57,158 bases of DNA from Sphingomonadaceae bacterium (GTDB taxonomy: Bacteria > Pseudomonadota > Alphaproteobacteria > Sphingomonadales > Sphingomonadaceae), in assembly GCA_947463325.1 (NCBI GenBank), contig CANHQT010000012.1, positions 1 through 57,158 of the forward strand, written 5' to 3'. Both the position numbers and the translations under genes were made by a program. The notes beneath the pieces are model-generated. The model searched no databases. It saw nothing but the letters and a program-made list of their open reading frames with translations, and was not told the DNA's origin. How positions within the stretch are numbered: the stretch's first letter is position 1; the number at the start of each line of letters is the position of its first letter. Shown here piece by piece: positions 43,858 to 54,887 of this stretch.

Positions 43858-43972
43858 ATCCACTCCATCCCTTGTGCATGAATACCGCGAACGGCAGAGC
43901 TCCCCAAACCGGATGCTATCCCATGGAAGCCTTCATGAAAAGACCGAATAGCGGTCAGATTGTCAGGAGTCC

Positions 43973-45238
43973 CTACGGTCTATGGACTGTGTCGGTGTCC
44001 AGCACGCGTTTGCGGATGATCCGCAGCAAAAGATAGATCAGCAACACCGCGGGCAATGTTACTGCGCCGACGATGATGCTTGCCCAATCCCGTTCCGGCC
44101 AGCCCGCCATGCCTTTGACTACAAAGGCGATGAGGCCGACCAGATAATAGGCCGCGGCGATGATTGAGAGACTTTCGACCAGGGTCTGCAGCCGCAGTTG
44201 CAGCTGGGTCGAACGTTCCATGGATTGCATCAACTGCAGGTTCTGCGCCTTGATGCGGCTGTCGATGCGCACGTCGAGCGTGTGCATCACGCCGGAAATG
44301 CGGTCGGCAATGGCCCCGAGCCGCTGGCGGAAAACGGTGCAGGTGCGCGCCGCCGGCACCAGCCGCCGTTCCGTGAATTCGGTCAGGCTCTGATGATTGG
44401 GCAGTGACTGGACTTCCAGTGCGGCGAGCCGGTCGGCCGCGACTTCGGCGTAGGCGGTGGTGGCGCTCAACCGGAAACTGGTGGCTGAACGGATCAATTC
44501 GAGTTCGGAGGCGATGCGGGACAGGTCGTCAAGCAGCACTTCGTCATCATCGCCCCCTTCGGCGACGCGGCGGGCATGATCGGCTAGCCCCTGTTCGAGC
44601 CGGTCGAGATCGGGACCGTAGCTCTGGACCACCGGAAAGCCGAGCAAAGCGAGATTGCGGTAGTTTCCAAGTTCCTGAACGCGTTGGATGATTCGCCCGC
44701 GTTCGGCATCATCGACATTGCCGGCCGTGATCAGCAGGCGGCCATATCCGTCCGCATGAATACCGAAGTCCGACCACAGGCGAAGCCCGGCATTGATGTC
44801 ACAATGCACCATGTCGCGCGCCGAAAGTCCGAGGCGCTGGAGGTCAACTTCGGCCTCGCTTGCATCGGGGATCACGGTAATGCGGGTCGCGCGCACAACC
44901 TTTCCCGGCCATGCCTCAAGCCACCGCATCGCAGTGGTGCGCGCCGTTTCTGATAGGCCGGCGGGCAAAATGAGCGTGAGCGTGCTCGCCTCAGTATGGC
45001 GCTCCCACAGGAAGTGGAGCCCGTCACGCGTCGCGCCGCTGCCATGGCGCGGTGCAAGCGTCCATTCATCGAAATCAGGCCGGTTGCCGAGCAGCCAGCG
45101 GTCTTCCGCTTCGCGCTCGCCGGGATCGAGCAGGCGAACCGACTGCACGATTTCGCAACTGCGCGGCACCGGCGCAAATCGGCGCACATGCATTTCATCG
45201 ACCGCCCATCGGCGCAGCGGGTGTTCGGTAAAGGTCAT
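43973..45238 (-). CDS. DUF3422 family membrane protein
   Basis: 421 residues from ATG 45238; an in-frame TTG at 45262 is possible. The N-terminal part (HPLRRWAVDEMHVRRF) matches the DUF3422 start, the middle is helical with coiled-coil character (SMERSTQLQLRLQTLVESLS), and two TM helices end the protein (AAAYYLVGLIAFVVKGMAG; IIVGAVTLPAVLLIYLLLRI). Function unknown; it resembles CorA-like architecture in its C-terminal pair of helices, without a GMN motif. Not obviously part of the photosynthesis set. Confidence 0.85.
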   Translation of the reverse strand: MTFTEHPLRRWAVDEMHVRRFAPVPRSCEIVQSVRLLDPGEREAEDRWLLGNRPDFDEWTLAPRHGSGATRDGLHFLWERHTEASTLTLILPAGLSETARTTAMRWLEAWPGKVVRATRITVIPDASEAEVDLQRLGLSARDMVHCDINAGLRLWSDFGIHADGYGRLLITAGNVDDAERGRIIQRVQELGNYRNLALLGFPVVQSYGPDLDRLEQGLADHARRVAEGGDDDEVLLDDLSRIASELELIRSATSFRLSATTAYAEVAADRLAALEVQSLPNHQSLTEFTERRLVPAARTCTVFRQRLGAIADRISGVMHTLDVRIDSRIKAQNLQLMQSMERSTQLQLRLQTLVESLSIIAAAYYLVGLIAFVVKGMAGWPERDWASIIVGAVTLPAVLLIYLLLRIIRKRVLDTDTVHRP

Positions 45239-45346
45239 GTCGAGGGGGAGTGTGATGGACAAATTTCCATGAGTCCAGTTCCGTAACCTGTTCGGTGCGT
45301 TGAGACATGACGGGCGCAGATAAGCCTCCGTTTACGGTTTCAGCTT

Positions 45347-46600
45347 ATGACGGCGGGTGAAAGGCTCGCTCCGATGCACATGGCTGCCCCGTCCGGTTTC
45401 AAGGACGCTGCGTTGGTCGCGGCGAGCAGCACTGTGTCCGACGCCGACATTGATGCCCTTGCCCAGCGCAATTTCTTGGACGGGATCGCGCTCACTCAGT
45501 CGACCAACATCGTCCCGTTTGCGCTGATCGGGCTATGTACTCTGGCGTTGCCGGATCCGCGGCTGATGACGGTTCTGCTGGCAATGAACGTGGCCATCAT
45601 CGCCGTCATGTATCTCATCAGCCAGCGACTGCGCAGGCTGCCAGAACCCCAAAAAGCTGTCAGCCTTTGGCGCGTTTATGACGGCTTTGCTCTGCTGTCT
45701 GGTATCGGCTGGGCCGCCATGATGATGCCGGTGGTTACGACCCTCGGGCGCGATATTGCATCAATGTTCGTGTGCGTGGTCATTATCGTCTCTGTGGCGG
45801 TCACCTGCATGGTTGTGGCCGCACAATGGCGTGCCACCCTATTGTTCATGATCGGTGTGATGCTGTGCCTTGTCCCCCAGACAATCTGGTACATGGATCA
45901 GATCGGCCCGATCCCGCTGCTCGCAACACTCGGCCTTGGCCCGACATTGTACGGGCTCGCCTATGCGGTCCGGAAACAGACAAGATCAGTGCTGCGGACC
46001 CAACTCGAGAAGGACCAGCTGGCCGAGGAGCTCGCACATGCTTTGGCCGCGGCCGAGTATCTCGCGAACCGGGATAGCTTGACCGGTCTCTATAACCGTC
46101 GCGCTTTTGAAACGGTGGCTACAGCGATGCAGAATGATGCCTCAACGGCCCCGCTCAGCCTCATTCTTGTCGATCTCGATCACTTCAAGGCGATCAATGA
46201 CAGACATGGTCATACCACCGGCGATTCGGTGCTTCGCCGGGCAGCAGACGTGATTGCCAGCCATGCCGGTCCTCTGGATCTGGTCGGGCGGGGCGATGGG
46301 GCCGTCGCACGCTGGGGAGGGGAAGAGTTCATCATCCTGTTGCGCAACTTGTCTGCCGCTGATGCCACCGCGGTTGCCGAGCGTATGCGCGTGGATTTGA
46401 CGCAGCTGAGCGATGGTTCATGGCCTGATGGGCTCATGGTCACTGCCTCCTTCGGGGTAGCCGAATGGAGCAATGGCATTTCCCTCCATGCCTGCATAAG
46501 CCGCTCTGACGAGGCGATGTACTCGGCCAAGCAGGCCGGACGTAACCGGGTACGGCTGCACGGTGCCGAAACCAACCCTGAGGAATTTGTGGCGATCTGA
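45347..46600 (+). CDS. membrane diguanylate cyclase (GGDEF)
   Basis: 417 residues. An N-terminal membrane region with about five or six TM helices (residues 50-205) precedes a GGDEF domain (RDSLTGLYNRRAFE near 240). The active site reads GGEEF (RWGGEEFIILLRN), which is functional in many cyclases. It should make cyclic di-GMP from two GTP. Later ATGs at 45374 and 45380 are possible starts, as no strong RBS precedes 45347. It is divergent from the DUF3422 gene across about 108 bp. Confidence 0.92.
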   Translation: MTAGERLAPMHMAAPSGFKDAALVAASSTVSDADIDALAQRNFLDGIALTQSTNIVPFALIGLCTLALPDPRLMTVLLAMNVAIIAVMYLISQRLRRLPEPQKAVSLWRVYDGFALLSGIGWAAMMMPVVTTLGRDIASMFVCVVIIVSVAVTCMVVAAQWRATLLFMIGVMLCLVPQTIWYMDQIGPIPLLATLGLGPTLYGLAYAVRKQTRSVLRTQLEKDQLAEELAHALAAAEYLANRDSLTGLYNRRAFETVATAMQNDASTAPLSLILVDLDHFKAINDRHGHTTGDSVLRRAADVIASHAGPLDLVGRGDGAVARWGGEEFIILLRNLSAADATAVAERMRVDLTQLSDGSWPDGLMVTASFGVAEWSNGISLHACISRSDEAMYSAKQAGRNRVRLHGAETNPEEFVAI

Positions 46601-46617
46601 TCGCCGTCGGCCGCTGC

Positions 46618-47226
46618 CTATCGCGCCGGGCGCATCATGCCCCAGAATACAGGCCCATCCGGTACCTGCCAGCTGTGGATGACCTCGAACCCTAGCGACC
46701 GATAAATGGGCAGGTTCACCTCGTCCGCTGTCTCAAGATAGGCCTTGCTCCGTTGCATGTCGGCCTGGTGCAGGCCTGCACGGATCACGGCTCCGCCAAA
46801 TCCCTTGCCGCGGTGATCGGAATGGCATCCCGCAAAGCGCAGGTACCAGCACGGCTCATCGGGAAGGTGGGCCTTGATGAGGCCTGCGACCTTGGTGGCC
46901 CTGCCGATCGAGCTGCCAAAGGCCGAAAGGAAGGGAAGGGCGGTGCGCACCCCATCCCAAGCCGTTTCGCGCATGTGTTCGGGCTTGCGCCAGAGGGTCG
47001 CCGCTTCCCCTCCGGCAGTCACAAAAATCGATCCGGCTCGCCTGTCTTCGCCAGCGATCACGCCGAACGCCTTGACCAAGGCACTGTGCCTCCGGCTGCG
47101 GTCCGGGAGGATGTAACGGAAAGCTGGTTCGTCCATAAAGGCATTGGCGAGAATGCCGCAGACGAGGCTGATATCCCTCAAGCCTGCTTCGCGCCAACTG
47201 GTTGAAACGTCCGTGTCTGCGTTCAC
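46618..47226 (-). CDS. GNAT family N-acetyltransferase
   Basis: About 202 residues from GTG 47226 (an in-frame TTG lies at 47274). The acetyl-CoA loop is GCHSDHRGKGFGGAVIRAGL, followed by YLETADEVNLPIYRSLGFEV, typical of the GNAT fold. The substrate is unknown. It is divergent from the TetR gene; the gap holds two inverted repeats that might control both. Confidence 0.85.
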   Translation of the reverse strand: MNADTDVSTSWREAGLRDISLVCGILANAFMDEPAFRYILPDRSRRHSALVKAFGVIAGEDRRAGSIFVTAGGEAATLWRKPEHMRETAWDGVRTALPFLSAFGSSIGRATKVAGLIKAHLPDEPCWYLRFAGCHSDHRGKGFGGAVIRAGLHQADMQRSKAYLETADEVNLPIYRSLGFEVIHSWQVPDGPVFWGMMRPAR

Positions 47227-47292
47227 AATCCGGATGCCGTTATCTTGGTCTCTTCGCCTTGATGGGCGGGGCAATGAATCGATACAGGAACA

Positions 47293-47307
47293 GTTGACGG
47301 TGTCAAC
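47293..47307. promoter_or_regulatory. inverted repeat, likely TetR operator
   Basis: GTTGAC-GGT-GTCAAC, perfect 6-bp arms with a 3-bp spacer. It overlaps a TTGACG -35-like element (then 17 bp and TTAGGT) for the downstream TetR gene, a typical autoregulation site. Confidence 0.55.
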
Positions 47308-47336
47308 GCCCGCGGGTTAGGTCCCTTGCGGGGGTG

Positions 47337-47360
47337 GCATCGGATCGGGTAATCCGATGC
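47337..47360. promoter_or_regulatory. 9-bp inverted repeat before the TetR ribosome site
   Basis: GCATCGGAT-N6-ATCCGATGC, perfect arms, directly before the GCGGAGGA ribosome site. It may be a second operator or an RNA hairpin in the leader. Confidence 0.5.
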
Positions 47361-47377
47361 GCGGAGGACAGGCGGCC

Positions 47378-48034
47378 ATGAACTGGACTGGCAATGACGT
47401 TCACTCCGACTTGCGCGAAGCCTGTGTGGCGGAGGCGACCGCGATCATTGCGGAGGCGGGTGTCGAGGCGCTTAGCCTGCGGGAGGTCGCCCGGCGGCTA
47501 GGGGTATCCCATCAGGCACCTTATCGGCATTTCGAAAGCCGGGATCATGTTCTGGCCGAGGTTGTCCGGCGTGCCTATGTCCGTTTTGCACATGCGCTCG
47601 GGCGCGCCCCGCAAACCGGTAATGCGCGGACCGATGCCTTGGCCATGGGAATGGCCTATGTCGGCTTTGCGCTGACCCATCCGCTGGAATACCGGTTGAT
47701 GTTTGGCGGAGCGCTGCCCCTTCCCTCTGCCCATCCGGAGATGATGAACGGTGCCAGAGAGGCCTTCGCCGTCCTGCAACGGACCATAGAAGGCCTCTTC
47801 GCCGCCCGCGGCCAGGCTATTGTGAAATCCGACATTGATCGGGAATCCCTGTTCGTATGGTCGAGCCTGCACGGCGTGGTGAGCCTGTTGCGGAGCGACG
47901 CGCTCAATACGCTCGAGCTGGATGATGACGCCCGCCAGCAACTGGTTGCGCACAGCCTGCGAAAGATCGGAATGGCGCTGGGCATTGTGCCGCTGACCGA
48001 TGACGCAGGTCCAGCCGGGGGAGGCGCACAATGA
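47378..48034 (+). CDS. TetR/AcrR family transcriptional regulator
   Basis: 218 residues from ATG 47378 (RBS GGAGGA 9 bases upstream). The N-terminal HTH is SLREVARRLGVSHQAPYRHFESRDHVLAEV; the C-terminal part resembles TetR_C_33/WHG domains (AYVGFALTHPLEYRLMFGGAL). It overlaps the next gene by 4 bases, so it probably regulates that DUF4188 gene. Confidence 0.92.
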   Translation: MNWTGNDVHSDLREACVAEATAIIAEAGVEALSLREVARRLGVSHQAPYRHFESRDHVLAEVVRRAYVRFAHALGRAPQTGNARTDALAMGMAYVGFALTHPLEYRLMFGGALPLPSAHPEMMNGAREAFAVLQRTIEGLFAARGQAIVKSDIDRESLFVWSSLHGVVSLLRSDALNTLELDDDARQQLVAHSLRKIGMALGIVPLTDDAGPAGGGAQ

Positions 48035-48501
48035 CAGGCATCTACCAGGGGCGCTGGACCGCTCGGGCCGAAGGGCCTTTTGTGGTGTTCATCATCGGCA
48101 TGCGCATCAATTCCATCTGGCGCGTGCATCGCTGGTTTCCCCTGATCAGGGCGATGACGCGCATGCTCACCGAACTTTACCGGCAACCGGAACTTGGCTT
48201 CATGGGGGGCAAGACCTGGTTCGGCCGGACGATCATTCTCGTCCAATATTGGCGCTCGTTCGAAGCGCTGGAAACCTATGCCAAGGCACGCGATAGGGAA
48301 CATCTCCCGGCATGGGCGGCCTTTAACCGCAAGATCGGCAACAGCCGCGATGTCGGTGTCTATCATGAGACATATAGGGTCGAACCGGGCCAATATGAGA
48401 ATGTCTTCGTCAATATGCCGCCGACCCTTTCCGGATCGGTGATGCCGCTTGAACCCGCGGACGGCCAGCTCGCCTCGGCAAAAGGGCGCATAGCCGGCTG
48501 A
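48031..48501 (+). CDS. DUF4188 domain protein (putative haem-type monooxygenase fold)
   Basis: 156 residues. DUF4188 traits: GRWTARAEGPFVVFIIGMRI, the hydrophobic start, GGKTWFGRTIILVQYWRSFE, and RKIGNSRDVGVYHETY. The family resembles dimeric alpha-beta-barrel proteins; some are annotated as monooxygenases, but no reaction is proven. It is coupled to the TetR gene by an ATGA overlap. Confidence 0.82.
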   Translation: MTGIYQGRWTARAEGPFVVFIIGMRINSIWRVHRWFPLIRAMTRMLTELYRQPELGFMGGKTWFGRTIILVQYWRSFEALETYAKARDREHLPAWAAFNRKIGNSRDVGVYHETYRVEPGQYENVFVNMPPTLSGSVMPLEPADGQLASAKGRIAG

Positions 48502-48519
48502 TCTTCTGTCGATTTCCCG

Positions 48520-48544
48520 GCCGGGCTTCGATCTCGCGCCCGGC
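48520..48544. terminator. possible terminator hairpin after the DUF4188 gene
   Basis: Perfect 7-bp stem GCCGGGC / GCCCGGC with an 11-base loop, 18 bp after the stop. No T-run follows, so intrinsic termination is uncertain. Confidence 0.35.
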
Positions 48545-48600
48545 GCAGAAAATCCGCATATCCCGCCTAACTGGACCTTGAAGGCCACGCGTTCTCCGAC

Positions 48601-48622
48601 TATTTCAATAATTATTGAAATA
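48601..48622. promoter_or_regulatory. 22-bp perfect palindromic operator upstream of gbsR-cioAB
   Basis: Positions 48601-48622 form a perfect palindrome with half site TATTTCAATAA and no spacer. It is wholly A/T-rich in GC-rich DNA and lies 11 bp before the ATG of the GbsR-like regulator. Such a site fits autoregulation by a dimeric winged-helix regulator. Confidence 0.75.
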
Positions 48623-48633
48623 TTGAGAGAGCC

Positions 48634-49203
48634 ATGAACCTTCCTCCGCTGATCCAGTCCTTCGTGCTCCATTTCGGTGAGATGGGGAGCCGGTGGGGCA
48701 TCAACCGCACGGTCGGTCAGATTTACGCCCTGTTGTTCGTCGCGGACCGGCCGCTCAATGCCGATGATCTGGTCGATGCGCTGGGGCTTTCGCGCGGCGG
48801 CGTCTCGATGGGCCTTAAGGAGCTGCAGAGCTGGAACCTCGTTCAGCTGCGCCATCTGCCCGATGATCGGCGCGACCATTTCGTGACGCCCGACGATGTC
48901 TGGGTCATCATGCGAACGCTGGTCGAGGAGAGAAAGAAGCGCGAGATTGACCCGACCATGACCGTGCTGCGCGAACTCATGCTGCAGACACCCCACGATG
49001 CGGCGGAAGCGCATGCACAGGGGCGGATGAGCGCGATGCATGACCAGATCGAACTGCTGACCGCTTGGTATGCCGACGTCCAGCGGCTGGAGACTGAGCG
49101 GCTGGTGCAGTTGCTCAGCCTCGGATCGCGTATCGTCAAGGCGCTGGAGTTTAAGGACCGGCTGTTCGCGGTGCCGGGCGGTAAGCGGGAGAGCGGGTCA
49201 TGA
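48634..49203 (+). CDS. GbsR/MarR-type winged-helix regulator
   Basis: 189 residues. The winged helix covers about residues 25-90 (TVGQIYALLFVADRPLNADD, then LGLSRGGVSMGLKELQSWNLV), typical of GbsR-like proteins; a helical C-terminus (DQIELLTAWYADVQRLETER) likely dimerises. It overlaps the oxidase subunit I gene (ATGA) and is preceded by a perfect palindrome, so it probably controls its own operon. The signal it senses is unknown. Confidence 0.9.
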   Translation: MNLPPLIQSFVLHFGEMGSRWGINRTVGQIYALLFVADRPLNADDLVDALGLSRGGVSMGLKELQSWNLVQLRHLPDDRRDHFVTPDDVWVIMRTLVEERKKREIDPTMTVLRELMLQTPHDAAEAHAQGRMSAMHDQIELLTAWYADVQRLETERLVQLLSLGSRIVKALEFKDRLFAVPGGKRESGS

Positions 49204-50597
49204 GCGAGCTCGACCCGTTCATTTTGTCGCGTATCCAATTTGCCGCGAACATCAGCTTTCATATCCTCTTTCCCACCATCACCATCGCGCTCGGCTGGGT
49301 GCTGCTGGCGTTCAAGCTCGCCTTCAACCGCACCGGCAATGAAGCATGGATGGATGCCTATCGCTTCTGGGTGAAGGTGTTCGCCCTGTCCTTCGCGATG
49401 GGTGTGGTGAGCGGGATCACCATGAGTTTCCAGTTCGGCACCAACTGGCCAGGCTTCATGGAACGCGTCGGCAATATCGCCGGCCCCTTGCTCGCCTATG
49501 AGGTGCTGACGGCCTTTTTCCTCGAAGCCGTGTTCCTTGGCATCATGCTGTTCGGGTTCCGGCGTGTGCCCAATTGGGTGCACACGCTGGCAACCGTGCT
49601 GGTGGCGGCCGGGACGACACTTTCGGCCTTCTGGATTCTCGTTCTCAACAGCTGGATGCACACCCCTGCGGGTTTTGAGCTGCGCGACGGGGTGGTGCAT
49701 GCGACCAATTGGGCGCAGGTGATCTTCAACCCGTCCATGCCCTATCGCCTGACGCATATGCTGATCGCATCGGGGCTGACGGTCGCGTTCCTGATCGCCG
49801 GGATCAGTGCCTACCGCTGGCTGCGCGGTGACCGTGGCGATGGCGTGGCTAAGGCTTTGCGCAGTGCGATCGCGATGGCGGCGCTGCTCATCCCGGTGCA
49901 GATCCTCGTCGGTGACCTTCACGGTCTCAACACGCTGGAGCATCAGCCGGCAAAGGTGGCGGCGATGGAAGGAAACTGGGAAACGCGGCCAAACGTCCCG
50001 CTTGTCCTGTTCGCTATCCCCGACGAGGAAGCCCGCACCAACCATCTGGAGATTGGCATTCCCAATGGCGCGAGCCTGATTCTCAAGCATGATCCAAATG
50101 GCGTGGTGCCGGGGCTCAACGACTTCGTGGGTGAACATCCCCCTGTCGCACCGGTTTTCTGGGGTTTCCGGGTGATGGTGGGCATCGGCATGCTGATGCT
50201 GCTGGTGTCCTGGTTCACCTGGTGGAAAATCCGCCGAAAGGGGATGGAAGGCGCGCCGCGCTGGCTGTTGCAACTGCTGGTCGGCATGGCCTTTTCCGGC
50301 TGGGTGGCAACGCTCGCGGGCTGGTATGTAACCGAAATCGGTCGGCAGCCCTGGTTGGTGACCGGCGTGCTGACCACCAAAGATGCCCTTGGGCCGGTGC
50401 CGGCAGGCATGGTCGCGACGACGCTCATCCTCTATCTTGCCATCTATGCGGCCCTGCTTGCGGCCTATGTGCTGGTGATTTTCCAGCTGGCGAAACGCGG
50501 TGACGCTGCGCCACAGGGCAAGCCGATGTTTCCCATGCCCGGCGGCGGAGAGGGTCCGGCGCGGCCTCTGCGCGAACCCCTGGCCCCGGCGGAGTAA
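49200..50597 (+). CDS. cioA: cytochrome bd-type quinol oxidase subunit I (CioA-like)
   Basis: 465 residues, about nine TM helices. Haem ligands: His near residue 21 (NISFHILFPT), RLTHMLIASG; the bd signature GWYVTEIGRQPW is present. The Q loop is short, as in cyanide-insensitive oxidases (CIO). It oxidises ubiquinol and reduces O2 without proton pumping. The gene is translationally coupled to the GbsR-like regulator; subunit II follows 4 bp later. Symbol cydA is equally used. Confidence 0.94.
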   Translation: MSELDPFILSRIQFAANISFHILFPTITIALGWVLLAFKLAFNRTGNEAWMDAYRFWVKVFALSFAMGVVSGITMSFQFGTNWPGFMERVGNIAGPLLAYEVLTAFFLEAVFLGIMLFGFRRVPNWVHTLATVLVAAGTTLSAFWILVLNSWMHTPAGFELRDGVVHATNWAQVIFNPSMPYRLTHMLIASGLTVAFLIAGISAYRWLRGDRGDGVAKALRSAIAMAALLIPVQILVGDLHGLNTLEHQPAKVAAMEGNWETRPNVPLVLFAIPDEEARTNHLEIGIPNGASLILKHDPNGVVPGLNDFVGEHPPVAPVFWGFRVMVGIGMLMLLVSWFTWWKIRRKGMEGAPRWLLQLLVGMAFSGWVATLAGWYVTEIGRQPWLVTGVLTTKDALGPVPAGMVATTLILYLAIYAALLAAYVLVIFQLAKRGDAAPQGKPMFPMPGGGEGPARPLREPLAPAE

Positions 50598-50601
50598 ACC
50601 G

Positions 50602-51609
50602 ATGGAGCCGTTCATAGACCCCTTCTGGCTGCCGGTGATCTTTGCCGGGCTGATGGGCCTGTCCATCCTGCTCTACGTCATCCTTGACGGCTATGACCTT
50701 GGCGTCGGCATGCTCAGCGCGCTGGCACGGGGGGAGGAGCGCGATCTGATGGTCGCCTCGATCGGGCCCTTCTGGGACGCGAATGAGACATGGCTGGTGC
50801 TCGGCATCGGCCTGTTGCTGGTCGCCTTTCCGATTGCCCACGGCATCATCCTGACACAGCTTTACCTGCCGGTGTTCGTGATGCTCGCCGGGCTCATCCT
50901 GCGCGGCGTGGCGTTCGAATTCCGTGCCAAGGCGGAACCCAACCGCAAGCATCTCTGGGACAAAAGCTTCATTGGCGGTTCGCTGATGGCGACGCTGGCG
51001 CAGGGCTATATGCTGGGGGCCTATATCCTCGGCTTCGACCAGTCACTGGGCGCTGTGCTCTTCTGTCTGCTCGCTGCGGCGGGTCTTGCTGCCGGCTATG
51101 TCTTCGTTGGCGCCTGCTGGCTGATCTACAAGACCGAAGGCGCGCTGCAGGAACGCAGCGTGCGCTGGGCGCGGCTGGGTCTGTGGGCGACCGCAGCGGC
51201 AATGGCCGCGGTTTCGCTGGTAACGCCCCTCCTCTCCCAACGCATCTTCGACCGCTGGTTCAGTCTGCCGGAGATTATCGCGTTGCTGCCCATCCCGATG
51301 ATGTCGGCCGTACTGTTCATCGGCCTCGCCATTTTCCTGTCGCGGCCAAAGCGGCATGATGATGCGCTGTCTTGGGTGCCGCTCGCTGGGGCGGGCACAG
51401 TGTTCGCGCTGGGATTCATCGGCATCGCCTACAGCTTCTATCCCTATGTCATCCCTGACCGGCTGGACATTTGGCAAGCAGCTGCGAGCCCGGAGGCGCT
51501 CTCGATCATCCTCGTCGGCACAGTGTTCGTGCTTCCGGTGATCCTCGGCTATTCGCTGCTTGCCCACTGGATCTTCAGGGGCAAGGCAACCCACCTCTCT
51601 TATTATTAG
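50602..51609 (+). CDS. cioB: cytochrome bd-type quinol oxidase subunit II
   Basis: 335 residues from ATG 50602, about eight TM helices. Family signatures: FAGLMGLSILLYVILDGYDLGVGML and GPFWDANETWLVLGIGLLLV, with RGVAFEFRAK. It forms the oxidase with CioA in the inner membrane. The frame is open upstream inside cioA, but this ATG gives the family N-terminus. No cydX-like small frame is seen downstream. The 110 bp to uvrA hold only a weak AGCCGG/CCGGCT repeat. Confidence 0.94.
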   Translation: MEPFIDPFWLPVIFAGLMGLSILLYVILDGYDLGVGMLSALARGEERDLMVASIGPFWDANETWLVLGIGLLLVAFPIAHGIILTQLYLPVFVMLAGLILRGVAFEFRAKAEPNRKHLWDKSFIGGSLMATLAQGYMLGAYILGFDQSLGAVLFCLLAAAGLAAGYVFVGACWLIYKTEGALQERSVRWARLGLWATAAAMAAVSLVTPLLSQRIFDRWFSLPEIIALLPIPMMSAVLFIGLAIFLSRPKRHDDALSWVPLAGAGTVFALGFIGIAYSFYPYVIPDRLDIWQAAASPEALSIILVGTVFVLPVILGYSLLAHWIFRGKATHLSYY

Positions 51610-51719
51610 GCGAGCGGGGATAGCCCTGGCCGAAGCCGGTCCTGCGCGGTCGCTCCGGCTACAAACACTTCTCCGAACTCGGAACCAAGGATCGCGGCGC
51701 CGGGCGGGGGTTGTCTCGG

Positions 51720-54713
<2,994 letters not shown>

Positions 54714-54723
54714 GAGCCGCGCT

Positions 54724-54738
54724 GTTCCATATTTGTTC
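54724..54738. promoter_or_regulatory. LexA (SOS) box of uvrA
   Basis: GTTC-CATATTT-GTTC, an exact match to the alphaproteobacterial LexA operator GTTC-N7-GTTC, 11 bp upstream of the uvrA ATG. It implies that uvrA is induced by DNA damage. Confidence 0.85.
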
Positions 54739-54887
54739 GGGAAGGACAAGGGCTTCGCATATGCGGGTCCCGGTCAGCCCGGGCAAGGCAGCCTTGCGAC
54801 CATATTGTTCATCCCTGCGCCAGCAATCGGATGGCATGACAGGGTTGCGGCACCGTTACGGATGCCGGGCATAAGAGGAACAGCGCG

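Noticed and set aside
51610-51719. Terminator between cioB and uvrA
   Set aside because: Only a 6-bp AGCCGG/CCGGCT repeat with a long loop and no T-run; too weak to call.
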